From NCBI RefSeq assembly GCF_013782625.1, contig NZ_CP056199.1, positions 4,668,588 through 4,732,587 on the forward strand: a stretch of 64,000 nucleotides of DNA, in the 5' to 3' direction. The translations under genes and the position numbers were made by a program. Origin of the DNA: Enterobacter sp. RHBSTW-00994. GTDB lineage: Bacteria > Pseudomonadota > Gammaproteobacteria > Enterobacterales > Enterobacteriaceae. This document shows, in pieces, positions 56,139 to 64,000 of this stretch. How positions within the stretch are numbered: position 1 is the stretch's first letter; each line of letters opens with the position of its first letter. The notes beneath the pieces were generated by a model. That model saw nothing but the letters and a program-made list of their open reading frames with translations, had not been told where the DNA came from and did not search any database.

Positions 56139-56445
56139 TGTTAAAGCATCCACAATATAAGAAGGATGCCGCAGGCCTCATCTATAGCACGCGATGATGA
56201 AACCAAGTGCGACGTGATCCCGGCAGGTCTTCGGGCTAGGTGGCGTATTGTGGATGAAGACTTCCCGCTCACGTCACCCTTCAAGCTGCTTCTGCGGCGG
56301 CTGAACTCGCTGGCCACCTTGATGCAACTTGAATAATGTTGTGTATACAAAGCAGTGTCTACAACTCTCATCCCGCCAGTCTTTACCGCTGCGCGTCAGC
56401 TCCAGATTTACACTGGATTCCCTTTTCACTCACAGGAGACCGGAA
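56139..56445 (-). promoter_or_regulatory. Cobalamin (AdoCbl) riboswitch of btuB
   Basis: The leader carries the conserved blocks of the E. coli btuB riboswitch. From 5': CCGGTCTCCTGTGAG, AGGGAATCCAGTG, GAGCTGACGCGCAGCGGTAA, CGGGAAGTC, and AGCCCGAAGACCTGCC (56237-56222). CTGCGGCATCC and GTGGATGC next to the start codon can pair and hide the ribosome-binding region. It is about 80 nt longer than in E. coli because of a repeat in one arm. Confidence 0.9.
56267..56347. repeat. Internally deleted ERIC-type element inside the btuB riboswitch
   Basis: The plus strand CGTCACCCTTCAAGCTGC (left) and CTTGATGCAACTTGAATAAT ending GTGTATA (right) match the two ends of the ERIC (IRU) repeat, with CTCGCTGGCCACC also shared. 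The central ERIC palindrome (the ERIC1/ERIC2 primer region) is missing, so it is about 80 bp instead of 127. The termini pair as TTCAAGTTGC/GCAGCTTGAA with one G-U, making a hairpin. Confidence 0.7.
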
Positions 56446-56463
56446 ACAGAATGCTACAATTAG

Positions 56464-56487
56464 AAACGTATGGATGTCCAGACAGCT
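56464..56487. promoter_or_regulatory. Candidate MetJ operator (three met boxes)
   Basis: Three adjacent 8-mers, AAACGTAT, GGATGTCC and AGACAGCT, match the met box AGACGTCT at 6, 5 and 6 of 8 positions in phase. A further copy, GGACATCC, occurs at 56504-56511, inverted to the middle box. The region lies between the divergent genes btuB and trmA. This is my inference; I know of no proof that MetJ acts here. Confidence 0.35.
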
Positions 56488-56563
56488 AAGCATCATTAAA
56501 TGTGGACATCCCCTGTACAGTGCTTACAATCCCCGCGAAATTCTTTATTACTCAGGACGCATC

Positions 56564-57664
56564 ATGACCCCCGAACACCTCCCGACAGAACAATACGACG
56601 CGCAGCTGGCAGAGAAAGTTGTCCGCCTGCAAAGTATGATGACGCCTTTCAACGCGCCCGTTCCCGAGGTGTTCCGCTCACCGGTCAGCCATTACCGTAT
56701 GCGTGCCGAGTTCCGTATCTGGCATGATGGTGACGACCTGTATCACATCATCTTTGATCAACAGACGAAATCACGAATTCGTGTAGACAGCTTCCCTGCC
56801 GCCAGCGAATTAATTAATCAGTTGATGACGTTGATGATCGACGGAGTCCGCAACAACCCGGTGTTGCGACACAAGCTGTTCCAGATTGATTACCTGACGA
56901 CCCAAAGCAACCAGGCCATTGTGTCGCTGCTGTATCACAAAAAGCTGGACGATGAGTGGCGTGCACAAGCAGAAACCCTGCGTGATGCCCTGCGAGCACA
57001 GAACATCAATGTCCACCTGATTGGCCGCGCCACAAAAACCAAAATCATGCTGGATCAGGACTATATCGACGAGCGCCTGCCGGTGGCCGGAAAAGAGATG
57101 ATCTACCGCCAGGTAGAAAACAGCTTTACCCAGCCAAACGCCGCCATGAACGTACAGATGCTGGAGTGGGCGCTGAGTGCCACCGAGGGCTCAACGGGTG
57201 ATTTGCTGGAGCTTTACTGTGGTAACGGCAACTTCTCGCTGGCGCTGGCGCGCAATTTTGAACGCGTGCTGGCAACGGAAATCGCCAAACCATCCGTTGC
57301 CGCTGCACAATACAATATTGCAGCCAACCACATCGACAACGTCCAGATTATTCGTATGGCGGCAGAAGAGTTTACTCAGGCGATGAACGGTGTACGTGAA
57401 TTCAATCGATTGCAGGGAATTGACCTGAAGAGCTACCAGTGCGAGACGATTTTTGTCGATCCACCGCGTAGTGGGCTCGACAGTGAAACCGAGAAAATGG
57501 TGCAGGCGTACCCGCGTATTTTGTACATCTCCTGTAACCCGGAGACATTGTGTAAAAATCTGGAAACCTTGAGCCAGACGCATAAGGTTGAACGCCTGGC
57601 CCTGTTCGATCAGTTCCCGTACACGCACCACATGGAGTGCGGCGTACTGCTCACGGCGAAGTAA
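56564..57664 (+). CDS. trmA: tRNA/tmRNA (uracil-C5)-methyltransferase TrmA
   Basis: SAM-dependent enzyme that makes ribothymidine at position 54 of tRNAs. The 366 residues show the SAM motif [16 protein letters not shown], the [10 protein letters not shown] motif and the catalytic cysteine in YISCNPETL (about residue 324). The ATG at 56564, following AGGAC, gives [20 protein letters not shown] as in E. coli. The open frame back to 56336 runs through the btuB leader and is not coding. Confidence 0.96.
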   Translation: MTPEHLPTEQYDAQLAEKVVRLQSMMTPFNAPVPEVFRSPVSHYRMRAEFRIWHDGDDLYHIIFDQQTKSRIRVDSFPAASELINQLMTLMIDGVRNNPVLRHKLFQIDYLTTQSNQAIVSLLYHKKLDDEWRAQAETLRDALRAQNINVHLIGRATKTKIMLDQDYIDERLPVAGKEMIYRQVENSFTQPNAAMNVQMLEWALSATEGSTGDLLELYCGNGNFSLALARNFERVLATEIAKPSVAAAQYNIAANHIDNVQIIRMAAEEFTQAMNGVREFNRLQGIDLKSYQCETIFVDPPRSGLDSETEKMVQAYPRILYISCNPETLCKNLETLSQTHKVERLALFDQFPYTHHMECGVLLTAK

Positions 57665-57667
57665 TCT

Positions 57668-57701
57668 GTTTGCCGGATGGCGTTTCGCTGATCCGGCAAA
57701 C
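57668..57701. terminator. Hairpin between trmA and yijD
   Basis: Arms GTTTGCCGGAT/ATCCGGCAAAC are perfect over 11 bp with a 12-nt loop, beginning 4 bp after the trmA stop and before the convergent end of yijD. No T-run follows, so it resembles a REP-like or Rho-assisted 3' end. Confidence 0.6.
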
Positions 57702-57715
57702 AACATCCATCCACG

Positions 57716-58075
57716 TTATTCCGTCAATTGATTCTTGCGGCTACGTATGCGCGAGCCAATCCAGAACACCAGCGCCACAGACAGGACCGCAGGCAGGAAA
57801 TTAGAGCCAATATCCGGATACTCTGCGCGCACAACAGTGCTATACAACAACACGCCCAAAATAAAGCAGGCGGCGGCAAGCCCCGGCAGCCCCACTGGCA
57901 TTGTTCGATTCTGGTAACGTTGATGCAGGCAATAAACCGTCAGCACCAGCGCGATTAGCGGGAAAATAGAGAATGGTACGATAGAGCTGAAAATAGCCGA
58001 AAACGTGCCATTAATTGATAAGCCAGCGATCAATGCCAGCAACAACGTACCTTTATCCTGACCTGACTGTTTCAT
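57716..58075 (-). CDS. yijD: Inner-membrane protein YijD (DUF1422)
   Basis: A 119-residue protein with four hydrophobic segments (about residues 12-30, 33-48, 65-85 and 95-110). The function is unknown. It is encoded 10 bp after fabR and is conserved next to it in enterics. Length and order match E. coli. Confidence 0.92.
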   Translation of the reverse strand: MKQSGQDKGTLLLALIAGLSINGTFSAIFSSIVPFSIFPLIALVLTVYCLHQRYQNRTMPVGLPGLAAACFILGVLLYSTVVRAEYPDIGSNFLPAVLSVALVFWIGSRIRSRKNQLTE

Positions 58076-58085
58076 TACTCACCCT

Positions 58086-58721
58086 TCACTCATCGGTTTG
58101 ATGTGCCATCTTTTCTTGTTCACGGCGATACCAGTAATACGCACCTTTGGAAATCATCCGCAGTTGTAATACCAGTCTCTCTTCAAGCTGTTTCCGTTGT
58201 TCAATGCCAACATCCAGTGCCTCCGCGCCTGCACTGAAAACAATGGTCACCATCGCTTCGGCCTGTGCTTCTGTGAAGGCTCGCGGCATATGGTTTTCGA
58301 GTTCAAGATAGTCGGCAAGTTCCGCAATAAAATGCTGAATCTCGCGCGCGACAGCGGCACGAAACGCGGAGGATGTTCCGGAACGCTCACGCAATAACAG
58401 ACGAAACGCGTTCGGATTATTACCAATAAACTCCATAAAGGTGGAGACAGAGGTGCGGATCACGCTGCCACCTTTAGCAATACGCTGGCGCGCCTGACGC
58501 ATCAGTTGGCGCAGCATCAGACCACTCTCGTCCACCATCGTCAGACCCAGTTCATCAACATCACGAAAATGACGATAGAAGGACGTTGGCGCAATCCCTG
58601 CCTCACGCGCCACTTCGCGCAGGCTCAGGCTGGCAAAACTTCGCTCAGCACTCAATTGACTGAATGCGGCTTCCACCAGCGAACGCCGGGTTTTCTCTTT
58701 TTGTTGTGCTCTTACGCCCAT
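58086..58721 (-). CDS. fabR: TetR-family repressor of unsaturated fatty acid synthesis FabR
   Basis: Represses fabA and fabB in response to the ratio of unsaturated to saturated acyl chains. The helix-turn-helix ([20 protein letters not shown], about residues 31-50) is nearly identical to E. coli. I used the ATG at 58721 ([15 protein letters not shown]), giving 211 residues. Longer in-frame starts, up to 58847, exist, and a VMGV start one codon earlier is possible. It is transcribed with yijD and diverges from sthA. Confidence 0.93.
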   Translation of the reverse strand: MGVRAQQKEKTRRSLVEAAFSQLSAERSFASLSLREVAREAGIAPTSFYRHFRDVDELGLTMVDESGLMLRQLMRQARQRIAKGGSVIRTSVSTFMEFIGNNPNAFRLLLRERSGTSSAFRAAVAREIQHFIAELADYLELENHMPRAFTEAQAEAMVTIVFSAGAEALDVGIEQRKQLEERLVLQLRMISKGAYYWYRREQEKMAHQTDE

Positions 58722-58920
58722 CACAATAGTTGAATCCTTCCAAAGGCCTGATGGCACTATACCAGAGAATAAAATTAATCTGTTTGCCCTGCTTTGTGAA
58801 AGATTGTTTACGTGAGGTTTGTGCTCCACTGCGCGAAAAGAGCACAACGATAATTGGGTTATCCGCGCATTGATGTTATGATTCTGTTGCTTTTATGTAT
58901 AAGAACAGGTAAGCCTTACC

Positions 58921-60321
58921 ATGCCACACACCTACGATTACGATGCAATAGTTATTGGTTCCGGCCCAGGCGGCGAAGGTGCTGCTATGGGGCTGGTGAA
59001 GCAGGGAGCCAGGGTAGCGGTAATAGAGCGCTACCATAATGTTGGTGGCGGTTGTACCCACTGGGGCACAATCCCTTCTAAAGCCCTCCGCCACGCCGTC
59101 AGCCGCATTATCGAATTTAACCAAAACCCCCTTTACAGCGATCACTCCCGACTTCTGCGTTCCTCATTTGCCGACATACTGAATCATGCTGACACAGTAA
59201 TTAACCAGCAAACACGGATGCGTCAGGGATTTTATGAGCGTAACCATTGTGAAATCCTGCAAGGTAACGCCCATTTCGTCGACGAACACACGCTGGCGCT
59301 GGAGTGTCACGACGGCTCTGTAGAGACAATTACCGCAGAGAAATTCGTTATTGCCTGTGGTTCACGCCCTTATCACCCGGCAGATGTTGATTTCTCTCAC
59401 CCACGCATTTACGACAGCGATTCCATTTTGAGCCTGCACCATGAACCCCGCCATGTACTCATCTATGGTGCAGGGGTTATCGGCTGTGAATACGCGTCGA
59501 TTTTCCGTGGAATGGAGGTGAAAGTTGACCTTATCAACACCCGCGACCGTCTGCTGGCATTTCTCGATCAGGAGATGTCAGATTCTCTCTCCTATCACTT
59601 CTGGAACAGTGGCGTCGTCATTCGCCATAACGAAGAATATGAGAAAATCGAAGGCTGTGATGACGGCGTAATCATGCACCTGAAGTCCGGCAAGAAACTC
59701 AAAGCCGACTGCCTGCTGTATGCCAATGGACGTACGGGTAACACCGATTCGCTGGCGCTGGAAAACATCGGCCTCGAAACCGATAGCCGTGGGCAACTGA
59801 AGGTCAACAGCATGTACCAGACGGCGCTGCCAAATATCTATGCTGTGGGTGACGTCATTGGTTATCCGAGTCTGGCATCTGCTGCTTACGATCAAGGACG
59901 CATTGCCGCACAGGCGCTGGTGAAAGGTGAGGCAACCGCCCATCTTATCGAAGATATTCCGACCGGGATTTACACCATTCCGGAAATTAGCTCCGTCGGA
60001 AAAACAGAGCAGCAACTGACGGCAATGAAAGTGCCTTACGAGGTAGGTCGTGCGCAGTTTAAGCATCTGGCTCGCGCACAAATCGTGGGGATGAGTGTGG
60101 GAACACTGAAGATTTTGTTCCATCGCGAAACGAAAGAGATCCTCGGTATTCACTGTTTCGGTGAACGCGCCGCGGAGATCATTCATATCGGCCAGGCGAT
60201 AATGGAGCAAAAAGGTGGTGGTAACACGATTGAGTACTTTGTTAACACCACCTTTAACTACCCGACAATGGCGGAAGCCTATCGGGTAGCGGCATTAAAC
60301 GGTCTGAACCGCCTGTTTTAA
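58921..60321 (+). CDS. sthA: Soluble pyridine nucleotide transhydrogenase SthA (UdhA)
   Basis: FAD flavoprotein that re-oxidises NADPH with NAD+. The 466 residues have the FAD motif [14 protein letters not shown] (12-25), [18 protein letters not shown], an NAD(P) motif [14 protein letters not shown] and the AVGDVIGYP segment. The redox disulfide of related dehydrogenases is replaced by Cys-Thr, as is usual for STH. The last 27 bp overlap the convergent oxyR end. Confidence 0.97.
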   Translation: MPHTYDYDAIVIGSGPGGEGAAMGLVKQGARVAVIERYHNVGGGCTHWGTIPSKALRHAVSRIIEFNQNPLYSDHSRLLRSSFADILNHADTVINQQTRMRQGFYERNHCEILQGNAHFVDEHTLALECHDGSVETITAEKFVIACGSRPYHPADVDFSHPRIYDSDSILSLHHEPRHVLIYGAGVIGCEYASIFRGMEVKVDLINTRDRLLAFLDQEMSDSLSYHFWNSGVVIRHNEEYEKIEGCDDGVIMHLKSGKKLKADCLLYANGRTGNTDSLALENIGLETDSRGQLKVNSMYQTALPNIYAVGDVIGYPSLASAAYDQGRIAAQALVKGEATAHLIEDIPTGIYTIPEISSVGKTEQQLTAMKVPYEVGRAQFKHLARAQIVGMSVGTLKILFHRETKEILGIHCFGERAAEIIHIGQAIMEQKGGGNTIEYFVNTTFNYPTMAEAYRVAALNGLNRLF

Positions 60322-61221
60322 CGCGCTGTCAAAGTGGCCATCCATTGAACTACGGATGGCCTCTGCCAGCTGTTCATAGCGGCTACGCAGCGGCGAACCA
60401 GGGCGATAGACCAGCCCGATGGTACGGCGTGGTTCCGGTTTAATACACGGCAGATACACCACACCATCTCGCTTGCGTTCATGCGGAACGGCCAGCGCAG
60501 GCAACAATGTGATACCACTTCCTGCCGCGACCATATTACGCAGCGTTTCCAGGCTGGTTGCACGGAAATGGGTATCTTCATCCGCACCCGCTTCAAAGCA
60601 GAAGCCCATTGCCTGATCGCGCAAGCAGTGACCATCTTCCAGCATCAGCAGTTTTTCGCCCGCCAGATCGGCCATTGGAACCCGCTCACGATTCGCCCAC
60701 GGGTGATCCTCATAGATCGCCAGCATCATCGGCTCATCAAACAGCGGCACTTCGATGAAGGCCTCACTCTCTTTGACCAGCGCCAGAATCGCACAATCGA
60801 GCTTACCGCTGTCTAACTGCGCCAGCAGCTGATGGGTTTGCGCTTCATGCAGGTACATTTCGAGTTTCGGGAAGGTCTGGTGCAACATCGGAATGATGTG
60901 CGGTAACAGGTACGGGCCAACGGTTGGGATCAGGCCAATATGCAGTGGGCCAGACATCGCCTCCCCCTGCTGGCTTGCCATTTCCTTGAGCACTTTGACC
61001 TCGCGCAGCACAGTGCGCGCCTGATCCACCAGCAACAAACCGGCCTGGGTGAACAGCACTTTACGACTGGTGCGCTCCAGCAGCATTACGCCCAGTTCAT
61101 CCTCCAGCTTACGGATTTGACCGCTAAGCGTAGGCTGACTGACGTGGCAGGAATCTGCCGCGCGGCGAAAATGACGATGCTCGGCTAACGCTACCAGGTA
61201 TTCAAGATCACGAATATTCAT
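60295..61221 (-). CDS. oxyR: Hydrogen peroxide sensor-regulator OxyR
   Basis: LysR-type regulator activated by a disulfide between Cys199 and Cys208; both are present at exactly those positions ([15 protein letters not shown]). The N-terminal helix-turn-helix begins [20 protein letters not shown]. The protein has 308 residues, three more than E. coli, because the stop codon lies further downstream, inside the end of sthA. It is divergent from oxyS through a shared OxyR site. Confidence 0.97.
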   Translation of the reverse strand: MNIRDLEYLVALAEHRHFRRAADSCHVSQPTLSGQIRKLEDELGVMLLERTSRKVLFTQAGLLLVDQARTVLREVKVLKEMASQQGEAMSGPLHIGLIPTVGPYLLPHIIPMLHQTFPKLEMYLHEAQTHQLLAQLDSGKLDCAILALVKESEAFIEVPLFDEPMMLAIYEDHPWANRERVPMADLAGEKLLMLEDGHCLRDQAMGFCFEAGADEDTHFRATSLETLRNMVAAGSGITLLPALAVPHERKRDGVVYLPCIKPEPRRTIGLVYRPGSPLRSRYEQLAEAIRSSMDGHFDSALKQAVQTV

Positions 61222-61242
61222 TATTCATCCTCCGTCGCCACG

Positions 61243-61279
61243 ATAGTTCATGGCGATAGATAGCATAGCAACGAACGAT
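61243..61279. promoter_or_regulatory. OxyR binding site between oxyR and oxyS
   Basis: Four elements, ATAG-N7-CGAT-N7-ATAG-N7-CGAT, have the exact spacing of the OxyR consensus (ATAG-N7-CTAT pairs at 7-bp gaps). The oxidised tetramer would contact all four, activating oxyS, while reduced OxyR represses oxyR. Confidence 0.88.
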
Positions 61280-61317
61280 TATCCCTATCAAGCATTCTGT
61301 TGAATAATACGCCACAT

Positions 61318-61435
61318 AGACAAGACGGCACGTGTTTGACCCTTGGCGTGCCGAACTGTCAAACGAGTTTCTCTCAAAACTCGAACAACTAAAGCCAACG
61401 TGAACTTTTGCGGACCCCGTGGTCCGCATTTTTTT
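61318..61435 (+). ncRNA. oxyS: OxyS small regulatory RNA
   Basis: Peroxide-induced, Hfq-binding sRNA. The 3' two thirds are highly conserved: GAGTTTCTC, AACTAAAGCCAACGTGAAC and the terminator TGCGGACC/GGTCCGCA with seven T residues. The 5' third differs from E. coli but keeps a TTTGACCCTTGG-like segment. The start is placed about 9 nt after the -10 element AATAAT (61303-61308) and is uncertain by a few bases. Confidence 0.9.
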
Positions 61436-61458
61436 GCGTAAAAATCCGGGGTAAACGC

Positions 61459-61484
61459 AAAATGGCAACCGAAGTTGCCATTTT
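61459..61484. terminator. Bidirectional terminator between oxyS and argH
   Basis: AAAATGGCAAC and GTTGCCATTTT form a perfect 11-bp stem with a CGAA loop and T-runs on both strands. It can end argCBH on the minus strand and act as a backup for oxyS. Confidence 0.88.
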
Positions 61485-61494
61485 TAGTGTTTGC

Positions 61495-61534
61495 CTCCTC
61501 TCCCGCCGGGAGAGGTCGGGGTGAGGGCATCAAC
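61495..61534. repeat. Dispersed repeat with CTCTCCCG...GGGAGAG palindrome
   Basis: TCTCCCGCCGGGAGA followed by GGTCGGGGTGAGGGCATC resembles an intergenic repeat common in Klebsiella, Salmonella and Enterobacter genomes. A degenerate relative with CCTCTCTCAACGCAAGAGGG and GGAGTGAGGA lies at about 35421-35455 after ppiC. Confidence 0.55.
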
Positions 61535-61543
61535 CCACACGGA

Positions 61544-62917
61544 TCAAACTAACCGGTTTTTCGCATCCGCAATGGCCTGTGCAACCTGCTTAGGCGACAC
61601 CCCACCTTTCGCGGCGCGCTTATCCAGGCACGACTGCAACGCCAGAATCGGATAAACATCATCCCCAATAACCGCACTAAATTTCTGCAGATCGGCCAGC
61701 GTTAACTCTTCCAGCGGCTTCGCCTGGCGAATGGCCTCAACCACCGCCTCACCCACAATATGGTGTGCTTCACGGAACGGCACGCCTTTGGCTACCAGGT
61801 AATCCGCCAACTCAGTAGAATTCGCGTACCCCTGCTGCGCCGCTTCCTGACAACGTGGACGTTTCACCTGAATACCATCCAACACCAGCGCGCCCATGTG
61901 CAGACAATCCAGCCAGGTGTCGAGTGCGTCGAATAACCCTTCTTTGTCTTCCTGCATGTCTTTGTTGTACGCCAGTGGCAAGCCTTTCAGGGTCATCATC
62001 ATGCCCGTCAGCGCGCCCTGCACACGACCACACTTACCGCGGATCAGCTCCAGCGCATCCGGGTTTTTCTTCTGTGGCATCAGGGAAGAACCTGATGTCA
62101 CGCGATCTGACAACTCAACAAAACCTGCTTCACCAGAGTTGAAGAAGATCAGGTCTTCAGCGAAACGCGACAAGTGCACCATACCGATGGAAGCATTCGA
62201 GAGCAGCTCCAGAACATGGTCACGGTCGGATACGCTGTCCAGACTGTTGCGTGTAGCGGATGCAAAACCCAGCCAGCCTGCCAGCTGTTCACGGTCGATC
62301 TCATACGCCGTACCCGCCAGCGCACCGCTGCCCAATGGACTAACGTCCAGACGTTTCAGGGTATCCTGCAAACGGCTTTCATCACGTGCCAGCATCTCAA
62401 CATATGCCAGGCTCCAGTGAGCAAACGTCACCGGCTGAGCACGCTGCAGGTGGGTATACCCTGGCATCACCGCATCCTGATTGTTCTGCGCGGTCTCGAC
62501 CAGAGCACTCTGTAATTGACGATTCGCTGCCAGCAGCTCCACCACCGTATCTTTACACCACAGTTTCAGGTCGGTCGCGACCTGATCGTTACGGCTACGC
62601 CCGGTGTGCAGTTTCTTACCCAGTTGGCCGACTTTGTCGATCAGTTTGCCTTCCACCCAGCTGTGAATGTCTTCGGCATCACTTTTCAGGATCTGCTGCG
62701 GGTCCAGACGCACCTCTTCCAGCAGGTTGTTCAGCGCCTCTTCCAGCTGCAGTTGTTCATCCGCAGTCAAGACGCCCACAGTGACCAGCGCTTTGGACCA
62801 GGCCACAGAGCCGACGATATCCTGTTCGGCCAGGCGGTAGTCGAAGCGCAAAGAGTCGTTGAACTGTTTGAACCGCTGATCCGCTGCCTGTGTAAAACGC
62901 CCACCCCAAAGTGCCAT
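61544..62917 (-). CDS. argH: Argininosuccinate lyase ArgH
   Basis: Last step of arginine synthesis: cleaves argininosuccinate to arginine and fumarate. The fumarase-superfamily signature [12 protein letters not shown] and the [12 protein letters not shown] segment are present. The ATG at 62917 gives 457 residues from [16 protein letters not shown]. The open frame to 62986 passes through a REP element and is not coding. It follows argB by 77 bp in the argCBH operon. Confidence 0.97.
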   Translation of the reverse strand: MALWGGRFTQAADQRFKQFNDSLRFDYRLAEQDIVGSVAWSKALVTVGVLTADEQLQLEEALNNLLEEVRLDPQQILKSDAEDIHSWVEGKLIDKVGQLGKKLHTGRSRNDQVATDLKLWCKDTVVELLAANRQLQSALVETAQNNQDAVMPGYTHLQRAQPVTFAHWSLAYVEMLARDESRLQDTLKRLDVSPLGSGALAGTAYEIDREQLAGWLGFASATRNSLDSVSDRDHVLELLSNASIGMVHLSRFAEDLIFFNSGEAGFVELSDRVTSGSSLMPQKKNPDALELIRGKCGRVQGALTGMMMTLKGLPLAYNKDMQEDKEGLFDALDTWLDCLHMGALVLDGIQVKRPRCQEAAQQGYANSTELADYLVAKGVPFREAHHIVGEAVVEAIRQAKPLEELTLADLQKFSAVIGDDVYPILALQSCLDKRAAKGGVSPKQVAQAIADAKNRLV

Positions 62918-62949
62918 AACATGCTTCCTTAATATCTTTGAATGACTTT

Positions 62950-62979
62950 GCCCGGTGGCACTGCGCTTACCGGGCCTAC
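62950..62979. repeat. REP element between argB and argH
   Basis: A 30-bp unit with arms GCCCGGT and ACCGGGC, identical at 28 of 30 positions to the unit at 5604-5633. It sits in the argB-argH gap, where it may modulate the relative mRNA stability of the two genes. Confidence 0.78.
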
Positions 62980-62994
62980 AAAACAATAAATCGA

Positions 62995-63771
62995 TTACGC
63001 CAGAATACGCGTGCCAATCGGCGTGCCGTTAAACAACGCCGGAAGTTGCTCCGCATGACGCCACGAGGCGATATCCACCGGACGGCCGAGCGTACGCGCA
63101 GCATCCAACGCCGCATTCACTTTTACAATCATGCCATCGGTAATAATGCCCTGAGCAATCAGTTGCTCTGCTTTTGCGGCAGTCATTTCCGCAATACGCT
63201 GGCCTTTGCCGTCCAGAATGCCGCTCACATCGGAGAGCAGGATCAGGTCTGCACCCAGCGTCGCCGCCAGTGCCGTAGCAGCCTGATCGGCATTCACGTT
63301 CATCAGTTGACCTTCTTCTGTCACACCGATGGAGCTAACCACTGGCAAGAAACCGCCTTCCAGTAAGGTGTTAATCAGATTAGGCGAACCCGGCTGCGCC
63401 AGTCCAACGTGGCCGAGGTCTTCGTCGAGCTGGGTCACTTTTACGCTATCGCCATCGCCCAGATAGAGGCCGACAGAAGCGATATGGTGTTTCTTCGCCC
63501 ACGCCAGCAACGTTTTGTTTGCCGTCCCTGCCAGTGCACCGGTAATGATGTCAATCTGATCGGCTGGCGTTACACGCAGGCCATTTTTCTTTTTCACTGG
63601 CAGGTTAAGCCCTTTCATCAGCTCATCCACCACACAACCGCCGCCATGAACAATCACCAGAGGACGTTGGTGTGATTCGCGATAGTTAACCAGCGCGGTA
63701 AACAGACGCTCCAGCGCTTCTTCGCTGTCCAGCAGTACACCACCGAGTTTGATAATTAATGGGTTCATCAT
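62995..63771 (-). CDS. argB: Acetylglutamate kinase ArgB
   Basis: Phosphorylates N-acetylglutamate, the second step of arginine synthesis. The 258 residues have the amino-acid-kinase motifs [36 protein letters not shown] and [11 protein letters not shown]. The start chosen is the ATG at 63771 ([11 protein letters not shown]) after TAAGGTGTG. A GTG at 63774 and an ATG at 63768 are neighbours. It follows argC by 6 bp or less. Confidence 0.97.
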   Translation of the reverse strand: MMNPLIIKLGGVLLDSEEALERLFTALVNYRESHQRPLVIVHGGGCVVDELMKGLNLPVKKKNGLRVTPADQIDIITGALAGTANKTLLAWAKKHHIASVGLYLGDGDSVKVTQLDEDLGHVGLAQPGSPNLINTLLEGGFLPVVSSIGVTEEGQLMNVNADQAATALAATLGADLILLSDVSGILDGKGQRIAEMTAAKAEQLIAQGIITDGMIVKVNAALDAARTLGRPVDIASWRHAEQLPALFNGTPIGTRILA

Positions 63772-63777
63772 CACACC

Positions 63778-64000
63778 TTAAATAAGAGCCTGCGTTTCAG
63801 CGAAGCCAAAACGAATATTTGCACACTGCATTGCCTGTGCGGCAGCGCCTTTGAGTAAGTTATCTTCTGCGGCGACCACAATCAGGTGCTCGCCCTGAAC
63901 AGCAAAGCCGATATCACAGAATGGCAGACCGACCACATTTTTCAGGGCTGGCACACCTTTGTCATACAGACGCACCAGCGGTTTATCCGCATACGCCTGA
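63778..64000 (-). CDS. argC: N-acetyl-gamma-glutamyl-phosphate reductase ArgC, 5' part beyond the window
   Basis: NADPH-dependent third step of arginine synthesis. Only the last 73 codons are in the window. They read [20 protein letters not shown], then [12 protein letters not shown], and end [10 protein letters not shown], the conserved C-terminus. An internal ATG at 63975 is not the true start; the frame runs on through the right edge. About 260 residues of the usual 334 are missing. Confidence 0.95.
   Translation of the reverse strand, partial: QAYADKPLVRLYDKGVPALKNVVGLPFCDIGFAVQGEHLIVVAAEDNLLKGAAAQAMQCANIRFGFAETQALI

Noticed and set aside
56336..56563. N-terminal 76-residue extension of TrmA
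   Set aside because: It translates the complement of the btuB riboswitch and promoter region; the family start is at 56564.

Overview
The window is ordinary chromosomal backbone of a member of the Enterobacteriaceae. Nearly every protein is close to full length against its Escherichia coli counterpart as I remember it, and the gene order follows two E. coli neighbourhoods. Details rule out E. coli K-12: ilvG is intact, the aslA/aslB position holds an MFS transporter gene, rffG/rffH are absent from the enterobacterial common antigen (ECA) operon, and ppiC is duplicated. REP-like sequences and 16S rRNA features suggest something near Enterobacter, Kluyvera, Leclercia or Citrobacter, but I cannot fix the genus by eye. 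There is no phage, integron, insertion sequence, CRISPR array or defence island.

Layout. Positions 1-5.1 kb (minus strand): dapF-yigA-xerC-yigB-uvrD with the lipoprotein gene lptM upstream. Positions 5.3-12.7 kb: cyaY, adenylate cyclase cyaA, and the divergent haem operon hemCDXY. Positions 12.8-15.1 kb: an MFS transporter gene, the small RNA gene glmZ behind an apparent sigma-54 promoter, and the tRNA operon argX-hisR-leuT-proM. Positions 15.1-27.5 kb: permease gene yifK and the ECA operon wecA-wzzE-wecB-wecC-wecD-wecE-wzxE-wecF-wzyE-wecG. Positions 27.7-34.7 kb: rho, trxA, rhlB, gppA and rep. Positions 34.7-44.9 kb: two ppiC-type genes and the branched-chain amino acid genes ilvC, ilvY and ilvLGMEDA with their attenuator. 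Positions 44.9-47.7 kb: yifB (comM), maoP and hdfR. Positions 47.8-53.5 kb: a complete rRNA operon on the minus strand (P1-P2-16S-tRNA-Glu-23S-5S-tRNA-Asp-tRNA-Trp). Positions 53.5-64 kb: murI, btuB with a cobalamin riboswitch, trmA, yijD-fabR, sthA, oxyR/oxyS, and the 3' part of argCBH.

Some groups work together. The wec/wzx/wzy genes build, flip and polymerise the ECA trisaccharide. The ilv genes cover isoleucine and valine synthesis, with attenuation at ilvL and IlvY control of ilvC. The haem genes run from hydroxymethylbilane to uroporphyrinogen III. oxyR and oxyS form the peroxide response. Several genes bear on RNA and replication (rho, rhlB, rep, uvrD, xerC).

I found no clearly undescribed multi-gene system. 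The most interesting signals are a shrunken ERIC-type repeat inside the btuB riboswitch, an rRNA operon joining flanks that in E. coli belong to rrnB and rrnC, a sigma-54/GlrR-type control region for glmZ, an ECA operon without rffGH, and candidate MetJ boxes between btuB and trmA. Coordinates were counted by hand from the sequence. Comparisons with E. coli are from memory, not from a search.
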